Positions 51,464 to 60,540 of a stretch of 64,000 nt of DNA are shown in pieces. Below the pieces are notes generated by a model that was given only the letters and a program-made list of their open reading frames with translations, had not been told where the DNA came from and searched no databases. The stretch is taken from assembly GCF_920984735.1 (NCBI RefSeq), contig NZ_CAKLBU010000002.1, positions 244,261-308,260 on the forward strand, in the 5' to 3' direction. The position numbers and the translations under genes are program-made. The number at the start of each line of letters is the position of its first letter. Positions within the stretch are counted from its first letter, which is position 1. The stretch is from Pedobacter sp. Leaf250 (GTDB lineage Bacteria; Bacteroidota; Bacteroidia; Sphingobacteriales; Sphingobacteriaceae).

Positions 51464-51799
51464 TTAATCATCTTCATAATCTAAACCAGCAGCAGTGTTA
51501 TAAGCACCCTGCAATTCTGAAAATGCATGCATATCCCTTTTATTTCGGGCAACCAACATTCCTTGCTGATATATTTCTATTGCCTTATCTTTTTGATCAT
51601 CTTTTTCCAGTAATTTGCCTAAATGATAATAGGTACCTACATAATCCGGATGTTTATCCGTTAATTGAAGGTAAAAAGAATAGGCCTTTTCTTTATCATT
51701 TTGTGCGTTATACTCTGTGGCTAAGGCATATAGTATAAACGGATCGTTTGGATCACTTTCTAAAAACTCCAATAACTTTGCTAAACGGCTTGATGACAT
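51464..51799 (-). CDS. Small TPR-repeat protein
   Basis: A 111-residue soluble protein of two to three tetratricopeptide repeats: PFILYALATEYNAQNDKEKAYSFYLQLTDKHPDYVGTYYHLG, spelled here only by position (about residues 20-61), then KLLEKDDQKDKAIEIYQQGM. TPRs mediate protein contacts; the partner is unknown. It is followed on the same strand by chrA after about 45 bases, which contain a short heptad-like stretch (51431-51452). Divergent from etfB. Confidence 0.85.
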   Translation of the reverse strand: MSSSRLAKLLEFLESDPNDPFILYALATEYNAQNDKEKAYSFYLQLTDKHPDYVGTYYHLGKLLEKDDQKDKAIEIYQQGMLVARNKRDMHAFSELQGAYNTAAGLDYEDD

Positions 51800-51928
51800 T
51801 TTATTTCCTTGCTTTTTTAATTAAATTTGCAGAAAGACCATATATAAATAATACAAATAATATGATTAATCGGAGGCTTTTCTATAAACTTCGATATTTT
51901 CATATTCACTAAAAACCACTATTAACAT

Positions 51929-52666
51929 ATGAAAATATTAGTTTGTATCAGTAACGTGCCCGACACGACGACAAAAATAACTTTTACCAATGATAATACC
52001 GAATTCAATACTACAGGTGTACAATATATTGTTAATCCTTACGATGAAATTGCGTTATCAAGAGCTATTGAACTAACTGAAGGTGGCAAGGGAACTGTAA
52101 CCGTAATTAATGTTGGCGAAGCCACTAATGATCCAACGATTAGAAAAGCACTTGCAATTGGTGCAGATGATGCAGTACGTGTAAATGCAGCTCCCCGCGA
52201 TGCTTATTTTGTTGCCAAGCAAATTGCTGAATATGCTAAAGACAAGGATTTCAACATTATTTTAACCGGACGCGAATCTATCGATTACAATGGAAATCAA
52301 GTAGCTGCTATGGTGGGCGAATTTTTAGATATTCCATCCATTTCAATTATTAAAAAATTAGATATTGATGGCGATAATGCAACAGTGGAAAGAGAAATTG
52401 AAGGTGGAAAAGAAGTGCTTACTGTTTCAGGTAAATTTGTAGCAAGTTGTGCAGAAGGTGTTGCTGAACCAAAGATACCAAACATGCGTGGCATCATGAG
52501 CGCCAGAACTAAACCTTTAACTGTAGTTGATGCGGTTTCAATCGAGGAAGTTACAAAAGTGACTAAATATGAAACTCCTGCCCCACGCGGTACAGTGAAA
52601 TTAATTCCTTCTGATCAAACAGAATCATTAATCGGCTTACTTCACAGCGAAGCTAAAGTAATCTAA
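51929..52666 (+). CDS. etfB: Electron transfer flavoprotein beta subunit
   Basis: The AMP-binding subunit of the heterodimeric electron-transfer flavoprotein, which takes electrons from acyl-CoA dehydrogenases. Length 245 aa. Family signatures are MKILVCISNVPDTTTKI at the start, YIVNPYDEIALSRAIEL (about 35-51), the AMP/FAD region LTGRESIDYNGNQVAAMVGE (about 110-130) and PKIPNMRGIMSARTKPL near residue 185. etfA follows after 58 bases, so one operon. Beta-oxidation partners are elsewhere. Confidence 0.96.
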   Translation: MKILVCISNVPDTTTKITFTNDNTEFNTTGVQYIVNPYDEIALSRAIELTEGGKGTVTVINVGEATNDPTIRKALAIGADDAVRVNAAPRDAYFVAKQIAEYAKDKDFNIILTGRESIDYNGNQVAAMVGEFLDIPSISIIKKLDIDGDNATVEREIEGGKEVLTVSGKFVASCAEGVAEPKIPNMRGIMSARTKPLTVVDAVSIEEVTKVTKYETPAPRGTVKLIPSDQTESLIGLLHSEAKVI

Positions 52667-52724
52667 GTTCATCAATTAATTAAATCGTTTACATCATCCT
52701 TTTTTAGGATAAAGAAATAAATAT

Positions 52725-53693
52725 ATGTCAGTATTAGTATATGTAGAACAAGCTGAAGGTAAGTTTAAGAAATCTGTTTTTGAAGCTGTATCTTATGCAA
52801 AAGCCATTGCAGACCAACAATCAACCAACTTGACAGCAATTTCAATTGGTGATGTTGCAGAAACGGAACTAAAAGAATTAGGTAAATATGGCGCAACCAA
52901 GGTTTTAAACGTAAGTGTTGATCAATTAAAAACATTTGTTAATCAAGCTTATGCAACAGTTATTGCAACAGCAGCAGAAAAAGAAGGTGCTGATATTGTG
53001 GTTTTATCCAACTCTTTCTCTGGTAAAGGATTAGCTCCCCGTATTGCAGTTAAACTTAAAGCAGGTTTGGCAGATGGAGCTGTTGAATTACCAAGTACTG
53101 ATGGTAAATTTGCCGTAAAAAAAACAGCTTTCTCCGGGAAGGCTTTTGCCATTACCGAATTAACTTCAGCAAATAAAGTAATAGCCTTAAATCCAAATGC
53201 TTTTGGGGTCAAAGAAAATGCAACTGATGCTGTTATCGAAAACTTCGCTGCTGATGTTAAACAATCAAACTTAGGAACTGTTATCAAAGAAATTGTAAGA
53301 GCTACCGATAAAATCTCTTTACCAGATGCTGAGTTGGTTGTTTCTGCCGGAAGAGGTTTAAAAGGACCTGAAAACTGGGGAATGATTGAAGAGTTAGCAG
53401 GACTCTTAGGAGCAGCAACAGCTTGTTCAAAACCAGTATCTGATGCAGATTGGAGACCACATTCGGAGCACGTTGGTCAAACCGGAATTGCAATTAGCCC
53501 GAACTTATATATCGCCATTGGTATCTCTGGTGCTATTCAGCATTTAGCTGGAGTAAGTTCATCAAAAGTTATTGTAGTGATAAACAAAGATCCGGAAGCA
53601 CCTTTCTTTAAAGTAGCTGATTATGGCATTGTTGGTGATGCTTTTGAAGTTGTACCAAAATTAATAGAAGCTTTAAAAGCACACAAAGCATAA
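52725..53693 (+). CDS. etfA: Electron transfer flavoprotein alpha subunit
   Basis: The FAD-binding partner of EtfB, 322 residues. The N-terminal half (1-190) forms the shared alpha/beta fold. The C-terminal FAD domain shows VVSAGRGLKGPENWGMIEELA, GAATACSKPVSDADWRPHSEHVGQTG and YIAIGISGAIQHLAGV, matching the family's FAD-contact motifs. Complete. Its terminator (53705-53737) separates it from the bifunctional nuclease gene. Confidence 0.97.
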   Translation: MSVLVYVEQAEGKFKKSVFEAVSYAKAIADQQSTNLTAISIGDVAETELKELGKYGATKVLNVSVDQLKTFVNQAYATVIATAAEKEGADIVVLSNSFSGKGLAPRIAVKLKAGLADGAVELPSTDGKFAVKKTAFSGKAFAITELTSANKVIALNPNAFGVKENATDAVIENFAADVKQSNLGTVIKEIVRATDKISLPDAELVVSAGRGLKGPENWGMIEELAGLLGAATACSKPVSDADWRPHSEHVGQTGIAISPNLYIAIGISGAIQHLAGVSSSKVIVVINKDPEAPFFKVADYGIVGDAFEVVPKLIEALKAHKA

Positions 53694-53704
53694 TAAATCA
53701 CTTT

Positions 53705-53737
53705 AAGCCCTGCAGGTTTTAATAACCTGCAGGGTTT
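53705..53737 (+). terminator. Terminator of etfBA
   Basis: An 11-bp perfect stem (53708-53718 with 53724-53734), extended by three outer pairs, with a 5-base loop. Only three T's follow, so termination may be partial. Confidence 0.75.
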
Positions 53738-53748
53738 GAAAATCAAAT

Positions 53749-54363
53749 ATGAAAAAAGTTAAATTAGATATTGTAGGTTTATCTTACAGCCAGACGCAAT
53801 CTGGTGCTTATGCCCTTGTTTTAGGAGAAGTAAATGGCCGCCGTAGATTGCCCATTATTATCGGAGCATTTGAGGCACAAGCAATTGCCATTGAAATAGA
53901 GAAAATGACTCCAAGTAGGCCATTAACGCATGATTTGTTTAAATCAATGGCTGATACTTTTCATATCAATGTTCAGGAAATTATTATTTATAATTTAGTT
54001 GATGGCGTTTTTTATGCTAAACTTATTTGCAGCGATGGAAAAAGTACCCATGAAATTGATGCAAGAACTTCTGATGCCATTGCATTGGCTGTTAGGTTTA
54101 ATGCGTTAATATACACCTACGAATTTATACTCGCATCAGCAGGAATAGTAATTGAAGGCAACGATTTTCTATTTTTAGAAAACATGGATTCGATAGCGAA
54201 AGAGCCTGACGCCGACGTTACACCAAGCTCTTCAAAACAGCAGGGATATGGAGATTTATCACTTGAAGAACTTCAGCAAAAACTACAGGAGGCAATTGCC
54301 GATGAAGCTTATGAAAAAGCTGCCCGGCTAAGAGATGAATTAAATAAAAGAGGTACTTCTTAA
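53749..54363 (+). CDS. Bifunctional nuclease (BFN/DUF151) with C-terminal UVR motif
   Basis: A 204-residue protein joining a bifunctional-nuclease domain (about 1-135; VKLDIVGLSYSQTQSGAYALVL, RRLPIIIGAFEAQAIAIEIE and IDARTSDAIALAVR) to a UvrB/UvrC (UVR) motif (about 165-204; LEELQQKLQEAIADEAYEKAARLRDEL). BFN domains have nuclease activity on DNA and RNA in plants; the bacterial role is unclear. UVR motifs mediate UvrB-UvrC contact, so a link to repair is possible but unproven. It starts 12 bases after the etf terminator and may be partly read through from it. Confidence 0.9.
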   Translation: MKKVKLDIVGLSYSQTQSGAYALVLGEVNGRRRLPIIIGAFEAQAIAIEIEKMTPSRPLTHDLFKSMADTFHINVQEIIIYNLVDGVFYAKLICSDGKSTHEIDARTSDAIALAVRFNALIYTYEFILASAGIVIEGNDFLFLENMDSIAKEPDADVTPSSSKQQGYGDLSLEELQQKLQEAIADEAYEKAARLRDELNKRGTS

Positions 54364-54440
54364 TTTAAATCCTTCTATTTAACGATTTTCTTTTCAAATA
54401 TTTAAAAGAATTTTAGTGTAAATACATAAATTCCAGATAA

Positions 54441-54475
54441 GCCCAAATTGTTTAAAATAATTTGGGCCTATTTTT
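54441..54475 (+). terminator. Terminator of the bifunctional nuclease gene
   Basis: GCCCAAATT (54441-54449) pairs with AATTTGGGC (54459-54467) around a 9-base loop, then CTATTTTT. The sequence TATTTTTG at 54469-54476 also fits the -7 consensus with TTG 18 bases before it, so a promoter for the next gene may overlap the terminator. Confidence 0.8.
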
Positions 54476-54536
54476 GAATTATGTTTTAAAATAGTTCTAT
54501 ATTCAGCCTTTACTTTTATAAATCAAACAAACAAAT

Positions 54537-55925
54537 ATGATGAATGTTAAGTTCCGCTTAACCTTGATGAGCTTTATGCAATTTTTTGTGTGGGGTGCTT
54601 GGCTTATCACTATTGCAAATTATTGGTTTGGTACGAAACAATGGGATGGTACACAGTTCGGGGCCATTTTTGCAACCATGGGCTTCGCATCGTTATTTAT
54701 GCCAACACTAACTGGAATTATTGCAGATAAATGGGTTAATGCAGAAGTTTTATATGGTATTCTTCACATATTATATGCTTGTGTTTTATTCTATCTGCCT
54801 CAGGTTGAAACTCCAAATGCTTTCTTCTGGACGATATTGGCTGCAATGTGCTTTTACATGCCAACAATATCATTAAGTAATTCCATTTCTTATACAACAT
54901 TAAAATCCGGAAACCTGGATGTGGTGAAAGATTTCCCTCCCATACGTGTTTGGGGAACAGTTGGTTTTATTGCAGCCATGTGGATTACCAATTTAACTGG
55001 AAATAAAGCTAGTGCATATCAATTTTACATCGCCGGAACGGGTGCTCTATTATTAGGAATTTATGCTTTTACCTTACCTAAATGTAAACCAAGTAGATTA
55101 ATATCTGAAAAAGCTACGTTAATGCAAACCCTAGGACTTGAAGCTTTTAAGCTTTTTGCCAATTATAAAATGGCTTTGTTCTTTATATTTTCGATGTTTT
55201 TAGGGGGAGCATTGCAACTTACCAATGCATATGGTGATGTTTTCCTGGATGAGTTCAAAAACTTTCCAAAATATGCTGACTCATTTGTGGTAAAATATTC
55301 GACAATTATCATGTCGATTTCTCAGGTTTCAGAGACCTTATTTATCCTGGCCATTCCTTTCTTTTTAAAGCGTTACGGTATAAAAAAAGTAATGATTATT
55401 GCAATGCTGGCATGGGTTTTCCGTTTTGGCTTCTTTGCTTATGGCGACCCTGCCGGAAATCTTTGGATGATTATTCTGTCATGTGTAGTTTATGGTATGG
55501 CTTTCGACTTTTTTAACATATCAGGGTCTTTATTTGTAGAAACTTCCACAACAGCAAAAACACGTTCTTCTGCTCAAGGCATGTTTATGATGATGACCAA
55601 TGGTTTCGGGGCGGTGTTCGGAAGTTTAGTTTCTGGATGGATGATTGATAAATTTTTCACTAAATCTTTTAACACAGTTCAAGCAACATCAGAGTTTGTT
55701 GGATCAGAACCTAACAATAGCCACCTGCTTAATTTTGTAAAAAGCCAAGGCGTGAGCATTCTAGAAAACGGAAGTTTTGATAAAACAATACACATGAAAG
55801 ATTGGCACAGCATCTGGCTTTCATTTACCATCTACGCCCTAGTGATAACTATTTTATTTGCACTATTATTTAAGCATAAACATACTAAAGCCGAAGAAAA
55901 GGCTATTGATGCCATTACCCACTAA
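54537..55925 (+). CDS. Nucleoside:H+ symporter-like MFS transporter
   Basis: A 462-residue, 12-helix inner-membrane transporter of the NHS (NupG/XapB) family, importing nucleosides with protons. N-terminal FRLTLMSFMQFFVWGAWLITI and GIIADKWVNAEVLY (helix 2-3 loop) match NupG, and so do the helices around NSISYTTL and FPPIRVWGTVGFI. It is slightly longer than E. coli NupG because of a periplasmic insert near residues 395-425. The start could be either of two adjacent ATGs (54537 or 54540). The DUF3667 gene follows after 17 bases. Confidence 0.88.
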   Translation: MMNVKFRLTLMSFMQFFVWGAWLITIANYWFGTKQWDGTQFGAIFATMGFASLFMPTLTGIIADKWVNAEVLYGILHILYACVLFYLPQVETPNAFFWTILAAMCFYMPTISLSNSISYTTLKSGNLDVVKDFPPIRVWGTVGFIAAMWITNLTGNKASAYQFYIAGTGALLLGIYAFTLPKCKPSRLISEKATLMQTLGLEAFKLFANYKMALFFIFSMFLGGALQLTNAYGDVFLDEFKNFPKYADSFVVKYSTIIMSISQVSETLFILAIPFFLKRYGIKKVMIIAMLAWVFRFGFFAYGDPAGNLWMIILSCVVYGMAFDFFNISGSLFVETSTTAKTRSSAQGMFMMMTNGFGAVFGSLVSGWMIDKFFTKSFNTVQATSEFVGSEPNNSHLLNFVKSQGVSILENGSFDKTIHMKDWHSIWLSFTIYALVITILFALLFKHKHTKAEEKAIDAITH

Positions 55926-55942
55926 TTATTACGAAATCCCCT

Positions 55943-57070
55943 ATGTCAGCTGGTAAGTATAGAAAAGAACATAATTGTTTAAATTGTGGTTCGCATGTAG
56001 AAACTCATTATTGCAGTAACTGCGGCCAACCAAATTTAGAATTAAAGGAAAGTTTCTGGGGTTTTATCAGCCACAGTATTGCACATTATTTTCACTTCGA
56101 TAATAAGTTTTTTCAAACCCTTGTTCCCCTTTTAAGCAAACCCGGTCAGGTTACTTTAGATTATTTAGCAGGTAAGAGGGCGAGATATATCAATCCGGTA
56201 AGCATGTATATTTTTGTATCAATTGTTTACTTTTTAATTGCCTATTCCCCTACCCATGTAGAAATAGATCAGGCACATAAGCCTGTAACTGCTGCTCAAT
56301 CTCAAAAAAGAAAAGCCACACTAGATAGTGTACATATTGCACTTAAAAAAGCTGGATTGACCAAAGCTGCACCTGGAATAGTGAATGAAACAACCAAGCA
56401 AATTGCCGAAGATTTAGATAGAGAAGATTATAAATCTTTAAGTTTTAAAGAACAGAAAATAGCATTGGAAGAGTTAAAAAAGCTTAACAAATCCAATAAA
56501 TCAGATTCTTTGACGAAGGTTATTTCAAGATTTAGTCAGATTCATGATGATCGCAATGATAGTACTTATGCGGCATACTTATTAAGACAAAAAACACTTC
56601 ATTCCGAAGATCAGGATAATTGGATAGAAAAATTGAACAAAAAACGTTCTATTACATTTGGCGAAAAAGCTGACGTAATTCAAGAAACCTTAGAGCACAA
56701 CAGGCCCAAGCAATATTTCTTAATGATGCCTTTGCTTGCGCTTTTTATCATGTGGAATTTTAGAAAAAACCACATTTACTATCTTGATCACCTGATATTT
56801 ACTATTCATGGAATGACCGCTTTCTTTATCGTATCTATTTTCACTAAGCCAATCATTAAATACATTTTTGGAGAAGATTCAACATTATCAAGCATTATTG
56901 GTGTTGCTATTTTTATTTGGGTTTGCTGGTATATGTTTAACGCTTTAAAAATATTTTATCAACGTAAAAAAGTTATTGGTAAAATGATCATGATCTTTAT
57001 ACTGTACTTTTTATCACTGAAGTTATCTGAAATGGTGATGTTAAATTTAATTTATTATGTTGTAACTTAA
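55943..57070 (+). CDS. DUF3667 membrane protein with zinc ribbon
   Basis: A 375-residue protein with an N-terminal zinc ribbon (CLNCGSH at 12-18 and YCSNCGQPN at 24-32), a conserved cytoplasmic helix block FISHSIAHYFHFDNKFFQTL, one helix near 90-110, a long charged, mostly helical soluble region (about 115-270) and three to four C-terminal helices. The family is common in Bacteroidetes and has no assigned role. It lies 17 bases after the nucleoside transporter and is probably cotranscribed with it. Confidence 0.87.
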   Translation: MSAGKYRKEHNCLNCGSHVETHYCSNCGQPNLELKESFWGFISHSIAHYFHFDNKFFQTLVPLLSKPGQVTLDYLAGKRARYINPVSMYIFVSIVYFLIAYSPTHVEIDQAHKPVTAAQSQKRKATLDSVHIALKKAGLTKAAPGIVNETTKQIAEDLDREDYKSLSFKEQKIALEELKKLNKSNKSDSLTKVISRFSQIHDDRNDSTYAAYLLRQKTLHSEDQDNWIEKLNKKRSITFGEKADVIQETLEHNRPKQYFLMMPLLALFIMWNFRKNHIYYLDHLIFTIHGMTAFFIVSIFTKPIIKYIFGEDSTLSSIIGVAIFIWVCWYMFNALKIFYQRKKVIGKMIMIFILYFLSLKLSEMVMLNLIYYVVT

Positions 57071-57079
57071 TCTTCATAA

Positions 57080-57129
57080 AACCTCAAAAAAAAAGCTTCA
57101 GAATTTTCTGAAGCTTTTTTTTTGAGGTT
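57080..57129. terminator. Perfect 24-bp bidirectional terminator
   Basis: 57080-57103 and 57106-57129 are exact inverse complements with only two bases between, including nine A's and nine T's beside GCTTCAGAA/TTCTGAAGC. It serves the convergent DUF3667 and citrate synthase genes. It is the longest perfect palindrome seen in the window. Confidence 0.95.
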
Positions 57130-57140
57130 GATTTTTATAT

Positions 57141-58430
57141 TTATTTTCTGCTTTTGATATCTACAAATTCTCTATCAGTTTCACCAACGTAGATCTGACG
57201 TGGACGACCGATTGGTTCTTTATTCTCATGCATTTCTTTCCATTGAGCTATCCATCCTGGTAAACGACCCAAGGCGAATAATACGGTAAACATTTCAGAT
57301 GGGAAACCTAAAGCCCTGTAAATAATTCCTGAATAAAAATCTACGTTTGGATATAATTTTCTATCGATAAAGTATTGATCCGTTAAGGCAGCTTCTTCTA
57401 ATTTTTTAGCTATTTCCAAAATCGGATCATCAATGCCTAAATTCTCTAAGATATCATCGCAGGCCTTTTTAATGATTTTAGCACGTGGATCAAAGTTTTT
57501 ATAAACTCTGTGTCCAAATCCCATCATACGGAAAGGATCATTTTTATCTTTAGCTTTATTAATCCATTTTTCAGTATCGCCACCATCCGCTTTAATTAAC
57601 TCCAACATATCAATTACCGCTTGGTTAGCACCACCATGAAGTGGCCCCCAAAGTGCCGCGATCCCTGCTGAAATAGAAGCATACAAATTACAATCAGAAG
57701 AACCCACTATGCGTACAGTTGATGCCGAACAATTTTGCTCGTGATCTGCATGAAGGATAAGCAGCTTGTTCATTGCGCTAACTACAATCGGATTCACATC
57801 ATAATCTTCAGTACGTTGTCCAAATGTCATCCAAAGGAAATTGGTAACATAATCATATTTATTTTTTGGATAAATAAGTGGATGACCTAGTGATTTTTTA
57901 TAGATAAAAGATACAATTGTTGGCAGTTTAGCCAGCAACTTAATAATGGTTAAATTTTGCTCCTCTGCAGTTTGATTTGGCTTTAAGCATTCTGGATAAA
58001 ATGTTGATAGCGAGAATATTAAAGAACCCAATTGACCCATTGGATGAGATCTTGATGGATAACCATCAAAAAATTTCTTCATATCCTCATGAATCAATGT
58101 ATGTCTGCTAATTTCAGCTTGAAATGCATCCAATTGTTCTTGATTTGGCAAATCACCATAAACAATTAAATAAGATACCTCTAAAAAACTCGATTTTTCG
58201 GCAAGCTCTTCAATAGAATAACCTCTATATTTTAATATCCCTTTTTCACCATCTAAGAAAGTGATTTTACTTTTTGTAGAACCAGTATTTTTAAAACCAG
58301 TATCTAAGGTTACAAAGCCTGTTAAATCTCTTAATTTAGAAATATCAATGGCCTTCTCATCTTCTGTTCCTGTAATTACTGGTAATTCAATTGTATTACC
58401 ATCAACTTTAATCTCTGCAATATCTGACAT
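57141..58430 (-). CDS. gltA: Citrate synthase
   Basis: Condenses acetyl-CoA and oxaloacetate to citrate, opening the TCA cycle. The 429-residue length marks the type II, NADH-regulated-size enzyme. The catalytic residues lie in SRHTLIHEDMKKFFDGYPSRSHPMGQL (region about 110-136), HADHEQNCSAS (His near 230), GPLHGGANQAVIDML, MGFGHRVYKNFDPR (His near 307) and the acidic residue in FYSGIIYRALG. Complete. It is monocistronic, ending at a strong shared terminator. Confidence 0.98.
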   Translation of the reverse strand: MSDIAEIKVDGNTIELPVITGTEDEKAIDISKLRDLTGFVTLDTGFKNTGSTKSKITFLDGEKGILKYRGYSIEELAEKSSFLEVSYLIVYGDLPNQEQLDAFQAEISRHTLIHEDMKKFFDGYPSRSHPMGQLGSLIFSLSTFYPECLKPNQTAEEQNLTIIKLLAKLPTIVSFIYKKSLGHPLIYPKNKYDYVTNFLWMTFGQRTEDYDVNPIVVSAMNKLLILHADHEQNCSASTVRIVGSSDCNLYASISAGIAALWGPLHGGANQAVIDMLELIKADGGDTEKWINKAKDKNDPFRMMGFGHRVYKNFDPRAKIIKKACDDILENLGIDDPILEIAKKLEEAALTDQYFIDRKLYPNVDFYSGIIYRALGFPSEMFTVLFALGRLPGWIAQWKEMHENKEPIGRPRQIYVGETDREFVDIKSRK

Positions 58431-58561
58431 ATTATTGTATTGTGTTTGTAGCTTTCTAAATTATATAAAATTAATATACATGCATAACAAATCTGTTAAA
58501 TTAATATGAATAATCAGTCAAAAAGACGTAACAATCATGCTTAATTTTTTTTGATTCATTA

Positions 58562-59092
58562 CTATTTTGATTTGATTTCTTCTGCAACTCTACCACATTC
58601 CAGCATCTCATTGCCGTAATAAGGATTTTTTATTTCCTTTTCTTTTGATAGCCAATCGCCGCCATCACCTTTGTTTGCCATTGGGCAATGTTGAACATAA
58701 AGTGTTCCTGATTCTATTTCCGTTGATTTAAACAATGCAATTACATCTGCACTTAACACAGTAAAATTTTTGCGTTGCATTACAAGATCTGTCGAACTTG
58801 CAATCTTTGCTGCAATTTCTGCAGTTGGCTCGCAACCTTCGTAGTTTGCTAAACTTTTTTCCAACGTTGAAGCAGATTTTTGAGCAATGGCAGAATTGGA
58901 TGCGACCAATGCATTTTTAAGATCTACATATTGATTTAATATTTCTGATTTTTTAGAATCCTTAATCTGCACACCGTTTGAAATCTTTGTAGTATCGTTT
59001 TGGATAGTGTCCTTATCATTTGTAGATTTTTTCTCTGCTTGGTTGCAGGCAAATAATGTAGCTAATATGGCTATGCCGAATATCTTTTTCAT
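58562..59092 (-). CDS. DUF3347-type lipoprotein
   Basis: A 176-residue predicted lipoprotein starting MKKIFGIAILATLFACNQ, with lipobox LFAC and acylated Cys16. A Ser/Thr/Asp-rich linker is followed by a helical DUF3347-type domain (about 50-176) that includes YVQHCPMANKGDGGDWLSKE and YYGNEMLECG, where His, Met and Cys residues suggest metal (copper-type) binding, as in domains attached to CusB-like proteins. The frame is open to 59113, but the signal peptide fixes ATG 59092. No copper exporter lies beside it. Confidence 0.85.
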   Translation of the reverse strand: MKKIFGIAILATLFACNQAEKKSTNDKDTIQNDTTKISNGVQIKDSKKSEILNQYVDLKNALVASNSAIAQKSASTLEKSLANYEGCEPTAEIAAKIASSTDLVMQRKNFTVLSADVIALFKSTEIESGTLYVQHCPMANKGDGGDWLSKEKEIKNPYYGNEMLECGRVAEEIKSK

Positions 59093-59138
59093 TGTATTTG
59101 GTTTTCTGCTCAAAATAGTAATTTAAATATGAATTAAA

Positions 59139-59168
59139 CAAAAAAAGCCCCGCAATTTGCGAGGCCTT
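59139..59168 (-). terminator. Terminator of the first barrel gene
   Basis: An AGCCCCGCAA/TTGCGAGGCCT stem with a small bulge; the A-tract at 59139-59146 gives the U-tract on the minus strand. It is 20 bases past the stop codon at 59189. Confidence 0.8.
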
Positions 59169-59188
59169 TGAAATATATGATGATTTAA

Positions 59189-59740
59189 TTATAATTTGAA
59201 ATTATAGGCAATTCTTAAAGCAAACTGTCCTGTTTTTCTGAAATATGTTGTAGAAGCTACATCGTTTGTATAACCTTCATATCTTGCACCGATATCAAGA
59301 CCATTATCCCACTCGTAACCAAGACCACCTGTGTAAATGAAGTTTGTTTTTGCGCCGTCTTCAATACCAAAACCTGCACCAGCTTCAACCGCTAAGTACA
59401 TTCTTTCGATAGCAAAAACTTTAACACCACCCTTTGCAGGAATAAAACCGAAATCCAAAGAGTTGTTTCTTCCTTTTAGTTTAGTGTAACCACCTGAGGC
59501 TGTGATAGCAACATCTTTCGTTAAATCCCACTGCAACTTTAAATCAGCGCCATAAGCATACTCCATTGGAGAGCTTTTCTTGAATAAACCACCGTTTAAA
59601 CCGATGCCAACTTTAAATCCCATACCATTATTGGTTGTTCCAGCATCCATGGTAGTCATGGTTTGTGCATTTAAGTTTGATGTTGTAAAAATAGCAACAG
59701 CTGTAATTGCCGTTGCAAAAAGTTTAGTAATTGTTTTCAT
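59189..59740 (-). CDS. Outer-membrane beta-barrel protein (paralogue 1)
   Basis: A 183-residue exported protein: signal peptide about 1-25 (cleaving after LNA), then an eight-strand-type barrel with [11 protein letters not shown] aromatic strands and the terminal strand FALRIAYNFKL. Contains YAYGADLKLQWDLTKDVAITASGGYTKL spelled by position only (about 62-89). It shares layout, signal (MKTITK) and C terminus with the gene at 59892, so they arose by duplication. OmpW/OprF-like small barrels of this type have no fixed function. Confidence 0.85.
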   Translation of the reverse strand: MKTITKLFATAITAVAIFTTSNLNAQTMTTMDAGTTNNGMGFKVGIGLNGGLFKKSSPMEYAYGADLKLQWDLTKDVAITASGGYTKLKGRNNSLDFGFIPAKGGVKVFAIERMYLAVEAGAGFGIEDGAKTNFIYTGGLGYEWDNGLDIGARYEGYTNDVASTTYFRKTGQFALRIAYNFKL

Positions 59741-59841
59741 GTTAGATGATTTAATTAATAATTAAGGGTTTTAAGGTATATACGATAAAGCGAAGAGAAT
59801 AGATTTTATAATTTTCATTTTTTTCAGAAATTTTTAATAAT

Positions 59842-59873
59842 AAAAAAAGCCCCAACTTTGGCTGGGGCTTTTT
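59842..59873 (-). terminator. Terminator of the second barrel gene
   Basis: An 11-bp perfect stem (59844-59854 with 59863-59873) with an 8-base loop and A/T tracts on both sides. It follows the stop at 59892 on the minus strand, so each paralogue has its own terminator. Confidence 0.9.
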
Positions 59874-59891
59874 AGAATTATTTTATTAGAA

Positions 59892-60407
59892 TTATAAACT
59901 AAATCCATAAGCTATACGTAAACCAACATATCCTGTCGAATTTCCATTTCTAGCTAAACCTTCATATTTAGCACCTAAATCAATGCCGTTACTCCAAGCA
60001 TAACCAATTGCTGGAGAATATACAAATGATGTTCCACTACCTTCATTTGTTCCAAAACCAGCACCTAATTCTGCCAATCCATATAGACCAGCACCAGATT
60101 CATTGAAAAAATATTTTGCACCAACTTTTACTGGGATATATCCAAAACTTGAATAATTTACACCAGTGTTACCTATTTCTTTACCACTTAAGTGAGTATA
60201 ACCTGCAGTTACAGGAATAGAAAGTTGTTTATCAACATTAAACTGATAACGTAAATCTCCGCCAATCGCAATACTATAAGCATCACTAGTTGGGACACCA
60301 ACATTTAATCCAATACCAAGATTTTTAGATTGTGCATTTACATTTGTTGTAAAAAATAGCGCTACAACAGCTGCTGAGGTAGCAATAATTTTAGTAATTG
60401 TTTTCAT
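59892..60407 (-). CDS. Outer-membrane beta-barrel protein (paralogue 2)
   Basis: A 171-residue exported barrel, similar along its whole length to the neighbouring gene: signal peptide MKTITKIIATSAAVVALFFT (cleaving after VNA at about 25), strands GIGLNVGVPTS, GGDLRYQFN, GYTHLSGKE, GYIPVKVGAKYFF, ELGAGFGTNEG, SPAIGYAWSNGIDLGAKYEGL and terminal VGLRIAYGFSL. About eight strands. The two copies are separately terminated and probably separately promoted, so they can be expressed under different conditions. Confidence 0.86.
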   Translation of the reverse strand: MKTITKIIATSAAVVALFFTTNVNAQSKNLGIGLNVGVPTSDAYSIAIGGDLRYQFNVDKQLSIPVTAGYTHLSGKEIGNTGVNYSSFGYIPVKVGAKYFFNESGAGLYGLAELGAGFGTNEGSGTSFVYSPAIGYAWSNGIDLGAKYEGLARNGNSTGYVGLRIAYGFSL

Positions 60408-60540
60408 TAATAAGTTATTATTTTTGAGTTAAACTTTATACTCAAACAAATACAAAAGATGTGCCAAAAGAGCTTTTTTGTGTAAAGCTAATGTTAACGG
60501 TATAAAAACCTGCTTATTACAATTTTATAAAAAAAACTTA

